A DNA stretch of 64,000 nucleotides, taken from NCBI GenBank assembly GCA_023437365.1, contig JAEZGK010000011.1, forward strand, positions 62,001 through 126,000, given 5' to 3'. The notes beneath the pieces are model-generated. The model was not told where the DNA came from. It did no database searches and saw only the letters and a program-made list of their open reading frames with translations. A program made the translations under genes and the position numbers. This stretch comes from Bacillota bacterium. Its GTDB lineage: Bacteria > Bacillota > Clostridia > Lachnospirales > Lachnospiraceae. This document shows positions 51,531 to 61,442 of this stretch, one piece after another (position 1 is the stretch's first letter; each line of letters starts with the position of its first letter).

Positions 51531-53366
51531 TTATCTATAATTTTGTATGATCAGCTGTAAGTTCTTAAAGCCGTTATATTCGTTAATCTTTGGATAATAT
51601 GTGATGGAAATCGTAGCTCTCATGCTCCTTCCGGTCCTCAGCTTCTCTGCTTCCTCTGCTCCGTAGGTGGTTTTTATGTAGGAAAAAAAATCGTCCACCG
51701 GCCCGAAATAGACAGCCTCTATTTCTCTGCCGTACTTATTCTCCACAAACATGCGGATTCCGCTGGCATTTTTCCCGATGATAAATGCAGATTTCACTTT
51801 TAAATCCTTTTCTGCAAATAAGGGCTTCTCATTTCCCTTTCCAAAAGGCTCCAATAAGCTTAATTCCTTCACGAGCTCTGTCGTGACATAACCCAGAGGC
51901 AGGTGGATATCGATAGATACCTTGGGTATCAGCATCTCCATGGTTAGTGAGGTATTCTCATTCAGTCTTCTCCGAAGGTTATCGACCTCTTCCTGCTTTA
52001 GGGATAATCCCGCAGCCATCGGATGACCGCCTACTTTCAGAAACAGCTCTCTGCATTTGCTCAGTTCTTCTATCATATTATATTGTTCAATGGATCGGCC
52101 GGAACCTTTTACACAGCCTTCCGCATCAGTCAGCACCAGGGTCGGCCGGTTGAACCGCTCCCTTATCCTTCCTGCAATAATCCCGGCAATACTCTCATGA
52201 CATTCCGGCAGATAGACAACCAGAACCTTATCATATCGAAGCTCGGTCTCTTCAATCTGACGGACTGCCTTTTCCGCATTCCGTGCAGTCATTTCCTTGC
52301 GAACCTCGTTCAGAAGGCGTACCTCAGCAGCAAGTGCAGCAGCCTGATCCTTCGTATCTGCCAATAGCAGCTCCAAACCCTTTTTGGCTGTATCCAGTCT
52401 TCCTGATGCATTAAGACAGGGTCCGATTACATAGCCTAAATGAAATGAAGTAAGCCGCTCCTTATCGATACCGCTGACCTCCATGAGCGCAAGGAGTCCC
52501 AGATTGTGGGTGCTTTGCAGGAGTTTGAGGCCGTGCTTTACTATAGTCCGGTTCTCCCCTGTCAGCTCCATAACATCACATACCGTGGCAATTGCTGTAT
52601 AAGAAAGTAACTCCGTGATCAGAGCTTCCTTTTCCTCTATTTCGAAAAATCCCAGAAGCGCACAGCTTACCTTGAAGGCAATCGCTGCACCGCATAGGCC
52701 CGGGTAGGGATAAGCGTCATCCGGACGCTTTGGATTGATGACGGCATCTGCCGCAGGCAGCCGAACCTGGGTGCTTCCCCGCCCAGATCGGAACATGTCC
52801 GTGTTCTCCTGCTCCAAACCAACCGCTGCTTCACCATAAAAATTCTCTTCCTCTGTCAACTCAAGAAGATTGTGATGGTCGGTCACGAGGACGGTCATGC
52901 CGTAGCTTTTGGCAAGAGTCACCTGTTCCATTGCCACGATACCGTTATCACAGGTCAGGAGGGTATCAATCTGTTCCCGGTAAGCATCCTCAACCATCTG
53001 GTTGTTCATCCCATAGCCATCCTTAACCCGGTCAGGTATCTCATAGTCTACCAGAGCACCAAGCCTGGTTAGAATTCGATACAGAATATAAGTGGCAATG
53101 ACACCATCGACATCATAATCCCCGATAATCCTGATCTTCTTCCCTTCTGTTATCTTATGACGAAGAATACTACAGGCCTTCTTCATATCCTTAAGCAGAA
53201 AAGGATCATGCAGCTCCTCCAGGTTGGGATTGATAAATCTCTCAATCTCCTCCGGTGTCTCCAGTCCCTTATTCACCAGGCATCTTGCAAGCACCTCACT
53301 GATTCCGCATTTCTGTGTGATCAGCGCAAAATCCGCTTTCCTATTTTTGAGTACCCAATTCTCCAT
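51531..53366 (-). CDS. recJ: Single-stranded-DNA-specific exonuclease RecJ
   Basis: 611-residue DHH-family 5'-3' exonuclease of recombination and mismatch/excision repair. Motif I IIGDYDVDGVIATYI, motif III VTDHHNLLE, and the DHHA1 motif VGGHPMAAGLSL, followed by an OB-fold end domain. A ~30-residue insert after DHH (residues ~175-205) fits Firmicute RecJ. Upstream of apt by about 230 bases. Confidence 0.95.
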   Translation of the reverse strand: MENWVLKNRKADFALITQKCGISEVLARCLVNKGLETPEEIERFINPNLEELHDPFLLKDMKKACSILRHKITEGKKIRIIGDYDVDGVIATYILYRILTRLGALVDYEIPDRVKDGYGMNNQMVEDAYREQIDTLLTCDNGIVAMEQVTLAKSYGMTVLVTDHHNLLELTEEENFYGEAAVGLEQENTDMFRSGRGSTQVRLPAADAVINPKRPDDAYPYPGLCGAAIAFKVSCALLGFFEIEEKEALITELLSYTAIATVCDVMELTGENRTIVKHGLKLLQSTHNLGLLALMEVSGIDKERLTSFHLGYVIGPCLNASGRLDTAKKGLELLLADTKDQAAALAAEVRLLNEVRKEMTARNAEKAVRQIEETELRYDKVLVVYLPECHESIAGIIAGRIRERFNRPTLVLTDAEGCVKGSGRSIEQYNMIEELSKCRELFLKVGGHPMAAGLSLKQEEVDNLRRRLNENTSLTMEMLIPKVSIDIHLPLGYVTTELVKELSLLEPFGKGNEKPLFAEKDLKVKSAFIIGKNASGIRMFVENKYGREIEAVYFGPVDDFFSYIKTTYGAEEAEKLRTGRSMRATISITYYPKINEYNGFKNLQLIIQNYR

Positions 53367-53469
53367 GCTCTTCTTCCATTCTGCCGATCATCCTCCGGAT
53401 CATCAGCCTATTCAATATCTCCTGGCAGCTCCACAAGGTGATAATGTAATTGCAGCCCTACAAATAGAT

Positions 53470-54900
53470 TTAGTCCTCAGCAGCCTTTAGCATAATGGCA
53501 CACTCGACACGTTTTCTCTGCAGCTTACATCCGATATCATAGGCATCATTGATATCCTGATGGAACTTATAGGAATTGGCGGCACATCCACCGCTGCAAT
53601 AGAACTTAGCAAAGCAGTCCTTGCATTTATCCTTGGAATAAACATTACATTGTTTAAACTCTTCCCGCAGCTCAGGCTTAACGATACCTTCCTCCACATT
53701 TCCCATCAAAAATTCAGGGATGCCTACAAACTGATGGCAGGGATACAGATCACCCCAGGGGGTGACCGCCAGGTATTCGGTACCGGAGCCGCAGCCGGAC
53801 AGACGTTTTGCCACACAGGGGCCGCCCGACAAATCAATCATGAAATGAAAGAAGTTAAAATCCTTCCCTTCCTTTTTATACTCAAGCATCAGCTTTGCCA
53901 GACGGTCATATTCCTCATATAAGCCAGGAAGATCCTCCTCCGTGATTGCATAGCTGTCCTCAGGAAGAGCGACGACCGGCTCCACGGAAATCTGCTTGAA
54001 GCCTAAGTCTGCCAGATGCTTCACATCCTCAGAAAAATCCAGATTATTATGGGTAAAGGTTCCTCTCACATAATAATTGGTCTGATTTCTGCTTTCGGCG
54101 AGTTTCACAAACTTCGGAAGAATCAGCTCATAGCTTCCCTTACCGTTACGGCTGGGACGCATCCGGTCATTGACCTCTTTGCGGCCGTCAATGCTGAGTA
54201 CCACATTACTCATTTCACGATTTGCAAATTCCATGACTTCATCATCCAACAGAACACCATTGGTCGTCAGTGTAAAACGGAATTTCTTATTATGTAATTC
54301 CTCCTGCTCTCTTCCGTATCGTACCAGATCCTTTACAACCTGCCAATTCATCAATGGTTCCCCACCGAAGAAATCCACCTCCAGATTCTTACGGTTCCCG
54401 GAGCTCTTAATCAGGAAATCAAGAGCCTTCTTACCGACCTCAAAGCTCATCAATTCACGATGACCCTTGTATTCTCCTTCCTCCGCAAAGCAGTATCTGC
54501 AGGCGAGATTGCAATCATGGGCGATATGCAGGCAAAGTGCTTTAACCACGGTGGATCGCTGCTTAAAGTCTTTGATGTAATCCTCATAGATATCCTTGGT
54601 AAAGAGGGCTCCGTCTTTTTGTAGCTGCTCGACATCGTCGATTGCTTCCTTGATCTGGCAGACCAGAGCTTGTATATCATCCGTAAAATTCTCCATACAG
54701 CATTCCCGCCTGGTAATCAGGGACATATACTGAGGTTTGGAATATTTCTCTACCATTGCAGTGATGATACTATCCCGATCATGGTTCTCATACATGGCAA
54801 TAATATCATAAGCAAGATCATCTACCACATGGATCATACCGCTGTTCACATCCAGTACGATATTGTATCCGTTGTTCTTATATTGATGAATCACGTTCAT
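53470..54900 (-). CDS. scfB: SCIFF ranthipeptide maturase (radical SAM/SPASM)
   Basis: 476-residue radical SAM enzyme that installs thioether crosslinks in the SCIFF peptide encoded upstream. RiPP-recognition region at about 1-90; radical SAM CxxxCxxC at C130, C134 and C137 (HDCNLACRYCFAEEGEY); FFGGEPLMNW; and a C-terminal SPASM domain with the cysteine string in CKDCFAKFYCSGGCAANS holding auxiliary 4Fe-4S clusters. AGGAGGAA abuts the ATG. The precursor gene lies 222 bases upstream in the same direction, the near-universal pairing in Clostridia. Confidence 0.95.
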   Translation of the reverse strand: MNVIHQYKNNGYNIVLDVNSGMIHVVDDLAYDIIAMYENHDRDSIITAMVEKYSKPQYMSLITRRECCMENFTDDIQALVCQIKEAIDDVEQLQKDGALFTKDIYEDYIKDFKQRSTVVKALCLHIAHDCNLACRYCFAEEGEYKGHRELMSFEVGKKALDFLIKSSGNRKNLEVDFFGGEPLMNWQVVKDLVRYGREQEELHNKKFRFTLTTNGVLLDDEVMEFANREMSNVVLSIDGRKEVNDRMRPSRNGKGSYELILPKFVKLAESRNQTNYYVRGTFTHNNLDFSEDVKHLADLGFKQISVEPVVALPEDSYAITEEDLPGLYEEYDRLAKLMLEYKKEGKDFNFFHFMIDLSGGPCVAKRLSGCGSGTEYLAVTPWGDLYPCHQFVGIPEFLMGNVEEGIVKPELREEFKQCNVYSKDKCKDCFAKFYCSGGCAANSYKFHQDINDAYDIGCKLQRKRVECAIMLKAAED

Positions 54901-55122
54901 TTCCTCCTATTTAAGCAAAGACTCCGGAAAGTAGTTCCAAATAAATTCCCAGTGGAATTCATTATAGAGTTCTTTTGGTCGCATGATTGATGCGAGACTG
55001 TTTTTACTTTTACAACGAATGGGACTGTCTTATAATATCTTCCGAATCTTCATCCCGAAAATATTATTAGGCAGTCCCATGTAATTGCAAATCCAGATTG
55101 CGTACTTCTATGTACTGACTAT
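54901..55122 (-). promoter_or_regulatory. Hairpins between SCIFF precursor and maturase genes
   Basis: TGGGACTG (55079-55072 on the minus strand) pairs with CAGTCCCA (55027-55020), with an AU-rich extension between them, giving a long imperfect stem. A second small stem TCGCAT/ATGCGA lies near 54979-54996. Neither is followed by a clear U-run on the minus strand, so they may stabilise the precursor RNA or partly stop transcription before scfB. Confidence 0.55.
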
Positions 55123-55263
55123 CTATTTGTTTTCACAGCTCTGATTGCCAACTGTACAGGATGTCTTACATGCTGACTGGCAGGATGTCTGACATTCTCC
55201 ACATCCACCCTTTTTCATAGATTCTTTCAGGTTTCTTGTGTTTAAAGTCTTGATATGCTTCAT
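55123..55263 (-). CDS. scfA: SCIFF ranthipeptide precursor (six cysteines in forty-five)
   Basis: 46-residue precursor peptide: leader MKHIKTLNTRNLKESMKKGG, then a core with six cysteines at 21, 24, 28, 32, 36 and 43 (CGECQTSCQSACKTSC and a last Cys near the end), exactly the SCIFF pattern. Threonine and serine residues between the cysteines are the usual crosslink acceptors. AGGAGGCTTAATCAT gives a good ribosome site for ATG 55263-55261. Modified by the maturase at 53470. No protease/exporter gene is adjacent. SCIFF peptides belong to the ranthipeptides, proposed to act in population-level signalling. Confidence 0.96.
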   Translation of the reverse strand: MKHIKTLNTRNLKESMKKGGCGECQTSCQSACKTSCTVGNQSCENK

Positions 55264-55299
55264 ATGATTAAGCCTCCTTAGCATCTATTAACTTTTGCT

Positions 55300-55328
55300 A
55301 TTATATCACAAGTATATGTATATGGAAA
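55300..55328 (-). promoter_or_regulatory. Promoter of the SCIFF precursor
   Basis: Minus strand TTTCCA (55328-55323), 17-bp spacer, TATAAT (55305-55300) with an extended -10 TG just before. Transcription would start about 30 bases before the precursor ATG. Confidence 0.65.
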
Positions 55329-55372
55329 GTATTTTTTGCAAATCCAAGATGAAGAAGATACCTAAGTCTACC

Positions 55373-56299
55373 TTATTTGATCCACTGCCTTAATTCCTCG
55401 TCAGTCGCCAGTACATAATGCTGGCCACCTACATATTGCTGTATACCCTTATGATAGTCAATTCCACTCTCCCCATAATCATATCCCACAGACGTACGTT
55501 TCTTCTCTGCCATAGGATTCGGCTGAGGGATTGCGGACAGGAGAGACTTTGTATAGGGATGAATCGGGTTGTTGAAAATCTCATCCTTCGTACCGGTCTC
55601 GACCAGATGTCCCAAATGTAAGACTCCGATCCGATCTGAGATATATTTTACCATAGACAGGTCATGGGCGATAAAAAGGTAAGCCGTATTGGTTTTGGTC
55701 TGGATGTCCTTCATCAGATTGACCACCTGTGCCTGGATGGATACATCAAGGGCACTGATGGCTTCATCAGCAATGATCAGCTCCGGATTCATAATCAGGG
55801 CCCTCGCAATACCGATACGTTGTCTTTGCCCTCCTGAAAACTGATGCGGATAACGGTCTGCATGCTCATTTGCCAGACCTACCATATCAAGCATCCGGTA
55901 AACCTTCTCCCTGCGTTCCTCCTGATGCTTATACAGGTGGTGGATATCCAGTCCCTGAGCAACGATATCCATGACTTTCTTTCTGGGATTGAGACATGCC
56001 ATAGGATCCTGAAAGATCATCTGCATCTTAGTCCTTAAGTACTTGGTATCCTTTGCCGATAATTTTCCGGAGATATTCTTGCCGTTGAAGGTTACCTCTC
56101 CCGAGGTCGGCTCATACAGTCTGATAATGGAGCGTCCGATGGTGGATTTACCGCTTCCTGATTCTCCTACGAGTCCATAGGTTTCGCCGGGATAAATCTC
56201 AAAGGTTACTCCATCTACGGCTTTGACTGTGAATCTACGATTAATCCTAAAATGCTGTTTTAAATTATTCACCTTAAGCAGAGGCTTTCTCTCTTCCAT
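55373..56299 (-). CDS. oppF: Oligopeptide ABC transporter ATP-binding protein OppF
   Basis: 308-residue ATPase: Walker A GLVGESGSGKSTIGR, signature FSGGQRQRIGIAR, Walker B ELIIADEAISALDVSIQ, H-loop IAHDLS, and the oligopeptide-type C-terminal extension (HPYTKSLLSAIPQPNP). Pairs with OppD to power oligopeptide import. Its ATG overlaps the oppD stop by one base (TAATG). Last gene of the operon as seen here. DppF is the alternative name if dipeptides are the substrate. Confidence 0.95.
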   Translation of the reverse strand: MEERKPLLKVNNLKQHFRINRRFTVKAVDGVTFEIYPGETYGLVGESGSGKSTIGRSIIRLYEPTSGEVTFNGKNISGKLSAKDTKYLRTKMQMIFQDPMACLNPRKKVMDIVAQGLDIHHLYKHQEERREKVYRMLDMVGLANEHADRYPHQFSGGQRQRIGIARALIMNPELIIADEAISALDVSIQAQVVNLMKDIQTKTNTAYLFIAHDLSMVKYISDRIGVLHLGHLVETGTKDEIFNNPIHPYTKSLLSAIPQPNPMAEKKRTSVGYDYGESGIDYHKGIQQYVGGQHYVLATDEELRQWIK

Positions 56300-57390
56300 T
56301 ATCTCGCCTCCATTCTGTCAGCTTCCTGTATTTCCTTCAGCATAAGCTCTATTCTTTTCTTAAGCTCCGCGGGCATCTCCACCTTCGGTGCCTTCTCATG
56401 CAGCAGCCAGGTTGCCGCATAATGAGTATCTGTAACCTGAAACATCGGTGGTTCCTTCTTACTATCTACGTTCAGCGCATAGATATTACGGGGAGCAAAT
56501 GCATCACCCTCCACATGGTGCAACAAATTCGGAGGACTTCCCGGTATCGTATAGAGCTTATCCTCGGAGCTGTTCAAATCCGGCATGGCAGATAAGAGTC
56601 CCCAGGTATAAGGATGTCTGGGGTCATAGAATATCTCATCTGTCGTACCCCGTTCGATCACCTTACCTGCATACATAACCTCCACATAATCTGCTACCTT
56701 AGCAACAACACCCAGATCATGAGTGATATAGATGACCGATATTCCTGTTTTTCTCTGGATATCCTTAATCAGCTCGAGGATCTTCGCCTGAATGGTAACA
56801 TCCAGTGCTGTCGTAGGCTCGTCGCAAATCAGAAGCTCCGGATCACAGGCAAGGGCAATCGCGATGACAACCCTTTGTCTCATACCACCGGATAGCTGAT
56901 GGGGATAATTCTTTATTCGCTTCTCAGGGTCAGTGATACCTACCAGTTCAAGAAGCTTGATTGCTTTTACATATGCTTCTTTCTTCGGAGTATTATAATG
57001 ATATCTCATTCCCTCCATAATCTGAGCTCCGATGGTCATCGTCGGATTTAAGGAGGTCATGGGGTCCTGAAATACCATAGCAATTCGTTTTCCGTTGATG
57101 TGCTTTCTCATTTCTGTTTTATTTAGCTTCAAAAGCTCCTGCTTGACCTCCTGCCCGGCTCTGTGGTAGGTAAATTCAATGCTTCCGCTGTTGATCTTCC
57201 CATTATTGCTTAAGATACCCATGATCGCTTTGACGGTAACGGATTTACCGCTGCCGCTCTCCCCTACGATTGCCAGTGTCTCTCCCTGATACAGGGACAT
57301 ATTCACACCTCGTATGACATTGACCACACCGGCCGAGGTGGTAAAGGATATGGATAAATCTTTGATTGATAATATCTTTTTACGTTCCAT
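56299..57390 (-). CDS. oppD: Oligopeptide ABC transporter ATP-binding protein OppD
   Basis: 363 residues: Walker A IVGESGSGKSVTVKA, signature LSGGMRQRVVIA, Walker B LLICDEPTTALDVTIQ, H-loop ITHDLG, and the C-terminal oligopeptide domain with HPYTWGLLSAMPDL; the C-terminal region lacks the four-cysteine cluster found in some OppD. Coupled to oppF by a one-base overlap and 10 bases behind oppC. Confidence 0.95.
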   Translation of the reverse strand: MERKKILSIKDLSISFTTSAGVVNVIRGVNMSLYQGETLAIVGESGSGKSVTVKAIMGILSNNGKINSGSIEFTYHRAGQEVKQELLKLNKTEMRKHINGKRIAMVFQDPMTSLNPTMTIGAQIMEGMRYHYNTPKKEAYVKAIKLLELVGITDPEKRIKNYPHQLSGGMRQRVVIAIALACDPELLICDEPTTALDVTIQAKILELIKDIQRKTGISVIYITHDLGVVAKVADYVEVMYAGKVIERGTTDEIFYDPRHPYTWGLLSAMPDLNSSEDKLYTIPGSPPNLLHHVEGDAFAPRNIYALNVDSKKEPPMFQVTDTHYAATWLLHEKAPKVEMPAELKKRIELMLKEIQEADRMEAR

Positions 57391-57400
57391 ATGCCACCTC

Positions 57401-58456
57401 CTACATTTCCTTCATTTTAGGATCAAATGCATCCCTGAGACCGTCCGCCATCATGTTGAAGCTCAGCATAATAAGCGCAAGTACAATGACTGGAAATACT
57501 ATCATATAAGGGTGTGTCGTAAAGGATTTGAACGCATCACTGATCAAGGAGCCGAGAGAAGCCAGCGGTGCCGGTACTCCAAGGCCGATGAAGGCCAGGA
57601 ATGCTTCCGTAAAGATCGCATTGGGGATGGAGAACATGGACATAATGATGAGCTGACCGAAAATATTTGGTAATATTTCCTTGAAAATAATAAATAGATT
57701 TCTTGCACCCAGGGTCTTGGAAGCAAGGACAAATTCCTGTTCCTTCAGCTTCAAAACCTGCGCCCTCGCAATTCGGCTCATACCGATCCACCCCGTAATC
57801 GCAAGTGCCAGCGTAATCGTTACAAGACCGGGCTTGAATACTAATATCAACAGAGTGACGATCACAAGGGTCGGGATACCGTTCAGTATTTCCGAAAACC
57901 TCTGCAGGACCATATCCACTCTGCCGCCGAAATAACCGGAGATCAGACCATAGACCATGCCGAAGCACATATCTACGATCACCGCTACCAGGGCAATATA
58001 GAGAGAAATTCTTGTTCCTGTCCAGGTACGGGTAAAGATATCGCGTCCAAGCACATCCGTGCCGAACCAGTAATAAACCTCTTCCAGACCTGTTTTTACC
58101 TTCGGATCGTCAGAAAAATATTTATTCTGGGTGATGGACCCGGAAGAAGTATGCATCTTCTCAGAACCGTTGAAAACTCCAAGCCTCTCCAGACCGGGTG
58201 CTCTGGGTGCCAGGTTCTGGTGTTCGATGATCTGCGAATCGTAGGTATGTCCTGTCATATGAGGACCTGCAATTGCCATGATAATGATCAGCACAATAAA
58301 GATCATACCGACAACCGCACCCTTATTCTGAGCAAATCTGGACAAAATGTCACGCCAGATTGGCTTGCTTGGAAAGGTTTCGTCAATTCGGGAGATTTTC
58401 TCTGCGCCGACAAGCTCGAAATCCTCCGGAGCAAATTCATATTCAGAATTATTCAT
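57401..58456 (-). CDS. oppC: Oligopeptide ABC transporter permease OppC
   Basis: 351-residue permease with a cytoplasmic N-terminus (to about 38), the first helix near 40-60, an extracytoplasmic segment of about 100 residues (insert typical of OppC), then five helices with the EAA-type loop SRIARAQVLKLKEQEFVLAS. GGGGGAAGAAC fixes the start at 58456, overlapping the oppB stop by 8 bases. Forms the membrane channel with OppB. Confidence 0.95.
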   Translation of the reverse strand: MNNSEYEFAPEDFELVGAEKISRIDETFPSKPIWRDILSRFAQNKGAVVGMIFIVLIIIMAIAGPHMTGHTYDSQIIEHQNLAPRAPGLERLGVFNGSEKMHTSSGSITQNKYFSDDPKVKTGLEEVYYWFGTDVLGRDIFTRTWTGTRISLYIALVAVIVDMCFGMVYGLISGYFGGRVDMVLQRFSEILNGIPTLVIVTLLILVFKPGLVTITLALAITGWIGMSRIARAQVLKLKEQEFVLASKTLGARNLFIIFKEILPNIFGQLIIMSMFSIPNAIFTEAFLAFIGLGVPAPLASLGSLISDAFKSFTTHPYMIVFPVIVLALIMLSFNMMADGLRDAFDPKMKEM

Positions 58457-59390
58457 GTTCTTCCCCCTTTGCAAGTCGAATTCTCGGATCGATGACACCG
58501 TAAAGGATATCTACGACCAGCATAATTCCAATGTACATAATACTGTAGATAAAGGTCAAAGCTACGACAACGTTATAATCGTTGGACTGGATTGCCGATA
58601 CCAAAAGACTTCCGATACCAGGGATAGAAAACAGCTTCTCGATTACCAGACTTCCTGTCATCAGACCTACTACCAGCGGAGCAAGTACCGTAATGATTGG
58701 TATCAGGGCATTTCTCAAGGCATGCTTAAAGATCAGACGAAAGCTGTTCAGACCCTTGCTCTCTGCCAAAAGCATATAATCCGAGCCGAGTACCTCCAGC
58801 ATCTCAGTACGTGTGAAACGTGCCACCGTCGCTACCGTAAACATACATAACGATATCGTAGGCATGATGGAGGAATAGAGTGGTGCTTCCACCTGGTATA
58901 ATAATGGAAACCATTTTAATCGAAATCCCAATGCATATATAAGGGCCATCGCAAATACATAGGAAGGCAAGCTGACACCCAGTACCGAGATAACCGTAGT
59001 AATCGTGTCATATATGGTATTATGCTTAATCGCAGCTACGATGCCCAGTATTAATCCGATTACGGTTCCGATCAGAATGGCCTGACCCCCGATACGAAGG
59101 GAAATCGGCAGTCTGGTCTCTAATAAGGCTGTAATCGGCGTATTTTTCGATATTGTATAGGAAACCCCAAAATCTCCGGTAAGCATAGCTCGTATGTAGT
59201 TAAAGAATCGTATGAGCACTGGCTTGTCCAGCCCGTATTTTGCGTTGATGATCGCCCGCTGTGCGTCTGTCAGCTTCTCATCATTAAAAGGGGAGCCCGG
59301 CATCAGCTCCAGCATTAAAAAAAGAACCAACAGTATAACTAAAAGTGTTACGATCGATATGGCAACTCTCTTCATGATATATTTTTTCAC
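58449..59390 (-). CDS. oppB: Oligopeptide ABC transporter permease OppB
   Basis: 313-residue permease with six helices. N-terminus MKKYIMKRVAISIVTLLVIL, the conserved ELMPGSPF and the ATPase-docking loop RFTRTEMLEVLGSDYMLLA. First membrane component of the operon, 228 bases behind oppA. A hairpin between them (59549-59591) may reduce read-through, so that OppA is made in excess. Confidence 0.95.
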   Translation of the reverse strand: MKKYIMKRVAISIVTLLVILLVLFLMLELMPGSPFNDEKLTDAQRAIINAKYGLDKPVLIRFFNYIRAMLTGDFGVSYTISKNTPITALLETRLPISLRIGGQAILIGTVIGLILGIVAAIKHNTIYDTITTVISVLGVSLPSYVFAMALIYALGFRLKWFPLLYQVEAPLYSSIMPTISLCMFTVATVARFTRTEMLEVLGSDYMLLAESKGLNSFRLIFKHALRNALIPIITVLAPLVVGLMTGSLVIEKLFSIPGIGSLLVSAIQSNDYNVVVALTFIYSIMYIGIMLVVDILYGVIDPRIRLAKGEEHE

Positions 59391-59548
59391 AAATTCACGC
59401 TCCTTGCCTCATAAGATGTCACCTTGCCTTCGCCGTCGTGAAGATATTCCATTATATGGAACATGCTCAATAAGTCGATAATAACCCGTACTGAATACAG
59501 CGCGGGTTCTAATCATGCAACGATCAGAAGGCAATCCATCTTATTAGC

Positions 59549-59591
59549 AATGACACTATGGATGGCTTATTCTTCCACCCATAGTGTCATT
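59549..59591 (-). terminator. Hairpin between oppA and oppB
   Basis: AATGACACTATGG pairs perfectly with CCATAGTGTCATT over 13 bp, with a 17-base loop. No long U-run follows, so it probably protects the oppA message or terminates only partly. Confidence 0.6.
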
Positions 59592-59618
59592 GCTTCACTT
59601 GAGGTTGATTTCTTATTC

Positions 59619-61301
59619 TTATTTCATGGTAGCATTCTTGTAAATTCTGTTGATACCAACGGAGTGGAATTCGATGCCCTCAACACCTGATTTGATCATA
59701 ACTGCGTCACCCTTCTGATATACAGGAAGAATTACTGCGTCATCCATAACCATGGTTTCCGCTTTCTTCAGTGCTTCCCATCTGCCATTTAAGTCGAGTG
59801 CCAATTCACCCTTCTTACAGGATTCAATCAGTGCATCATAATCAGTATTGGACCAGAAGCCGTAGTTATTCGGGCTGCCGGTTGTCCACATGTCAAGGTA
59901 GGTCATCGGATCTGCATAGTCAGGGCCCCAACGGGTTAATCCCAGTTCAAAGTCACCGGCCTGCAATCTTTCTACACGATTCTTCTTAGGCATGCTCTGA
60001 ATCTCAATGGTAATACCCGGCAAAGTAGTCTGGATTTCAGATTGGACAAACTGAGCAACATTAATTGCTGATTCTGTATCTTCAACAATCATGATATATT
60101 TTAATTCGCTTACACCTAATTCAGACTGAGCTGTCTTCCAGTATTCCAAAGCCTTAGCTTTATCAGTGGTCAGGTAGGTTCCTGTTGTCTCACGGAAGTC
60201 CTTACCGTCAGGACCGGTAGCAAGCTTAGTGGGAACAGCAAAATCAGCTACGATAGAACCATCCTTTAGGATGTTCTTAGCAATGGCTGCTTTATCATAA
60301 GCAAGAGCCAAAGCTTTGCGAAGGTTAGCATTTTCAAGTCCTGCAACCTTCTGGTTCGGAGATATGTACCACAGATAACCTGCCATAATGTTATGGAATT
60401 CAGGGTCTGTCTGGAACTGCTCAACCTGCTCACCGGATAAGGTTGCAACGTCTAAGTCACCGTTCTGGTAGGAGAGCATCGCCTGTTGTGAATCCTTGAT
60501 TACCTGATACTGAATACCCTCCAAAGCAACCTTAGAGGCATCCCAGTAGCTAGGGCTCTTGCTCAGGCTGATGGTTGTAGCGGCAGGCTCATAAGCGGAA
60601 ATCAAGAAAGGTCCATTGCTTAATATTGTCTTCGGAGAGGTTCCGAAGCTGTCTCCTGCTGCCTTGAAGAATTCCTCGTTTACTGGCAGGAAGGACGGGA
60701 AAGCCATTAATGATTCAAAGAAAGGTACCGGAACATCAAGGGTAACTACCAGGGTCTTATCATCCTGTGCAACTACACCCAGCTGATCCACTGCCGTCTC
60801 TCCTGCAGTAATTGAAGCTGCATTCTTAATTCCTGCAATGTCAGCGATAAACGAATATTCACTTGCCACTGCCGGATCAACAAGGCGTCTCCAGGCAAAT
60901 ACGAAATCCTTTGCGGTTACTGCTGTTCCATTGCTCCATTTTGCATCACGAAGCTTAAAGGTATAGGTTAAACCGTCAGCGCTCTTATCTACGGTTTCCG
61001 CCATAGCTAAGATCGGAGTACCGTTAGCATCCACGGAATATAAACCTTCTGTTACAGCGGCAAGTACTTCGAAGGATGTTCCATCGGTTGCGATTTGAGG
61101 ATCCATGGAGGCTACTTCCACATCAAAGTGTACCTTCAGAATCTTTCCTGTGGCACTGCTGTCACCAGTCTGCTCAGTTGCCTTATTATCGGATGTAGCA
61201 GCAGCATCGTCCTGATTTCCATTACCCTTGCTGCAGGCCACAAACGAAAAGGTCAGCACAAGCACAAGCATAAGAGCCAATAATTTGCTAATTCTCTTCA
61301 T
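59619..61301 (-). CDS. oppA: Oligopeptide-binding lipoprotein OppA
   Basis: 560-residue SBP family 5 lipoprotein. Signal peptide with Cys23 (FVACSKGNG) as the lipid anchor, then a Gln/Asp/Thr-rich linker and the three-domain OppA fold (VEVASMDPQIATDGTSFEVL, WSNGTAVTAKDFVFAWRRLV, ANLRKALALAYDKAAIAKNI). Captures peptides outside the membrane. AAGGAGGAGAATAT precedes the ATG and a strong promoter lies upstream. First gene of oppABCDF. Confidence 0.95.
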   Translation of the reverse strand: MKRISKLLALMLVLVLTFSFVACSKGNGNQDDAAATSDNKATEQTGDSSATGKILKVHFDVEVASMDPQIATDGTSFEVLAAVTEGLYSVDANGTPILAMAETVDKSADGLTYTFKLRDAKWSNGTAVTAKDFVFAWRRLVDPAVASEYSFIADIAGIKNAASITAGETAVDQLGVVAQDDKTLVVTLDVPVPFFESLMAFPSFLPVNEEFFKAAGDSFGTSPKTILSNGPFLISAYEPAATTISLSKSPSYWDASKVALEGIQYQVIKDSQQAMLSYQNGDLDVATLSGEQVEQFQTDPEFHNIMAGYLWYISPNQKVAGLENANLRKALALAYDKAAIAKNILKDGSIVADFAVPTKLATGPDGKDFRETTGTYLTTDKAKALEYWKTAQSELGVSELKYIMIVEDTESAINVAQFVQSEIQTTLPGITIEIQSMPKKNRVERLQAGDFELGLTRWGPDYADPMTYLDMWTTGSPNNYGFWSNTDYDALIESCKKGELALDLNGRWEALKKAETMVMDDAVILPVYQKGDAVMIKSGVEGIEFHSVGINRIYKNATMK

Positions 61302-61412
61302 ATATTCTCCTCCTTAAATAAATTCATAAGACATTTATAAAAAAAAATGCAGCCCCAAAAGAAAATTCTATTGTGACTACATCGCCTTATGCCTATCCAT
61401 ATTATGTATATA

Positions 61413-61440
61413 ATTATAACCATTCCGGCAACTTTGTCAA
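61413..61440 (-). promoter_or_regulatory. Promoter of the opp operon
   Basis: Minus strand TTGACA (61440-61435), 16-bp spacer, TATAAT (61418-61413), both hexamers at consensus. The tandem repeats at 61443 begin immediately upstream of the -35. Confidence 0.8.
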
Positions 61441-61442
61441 TA

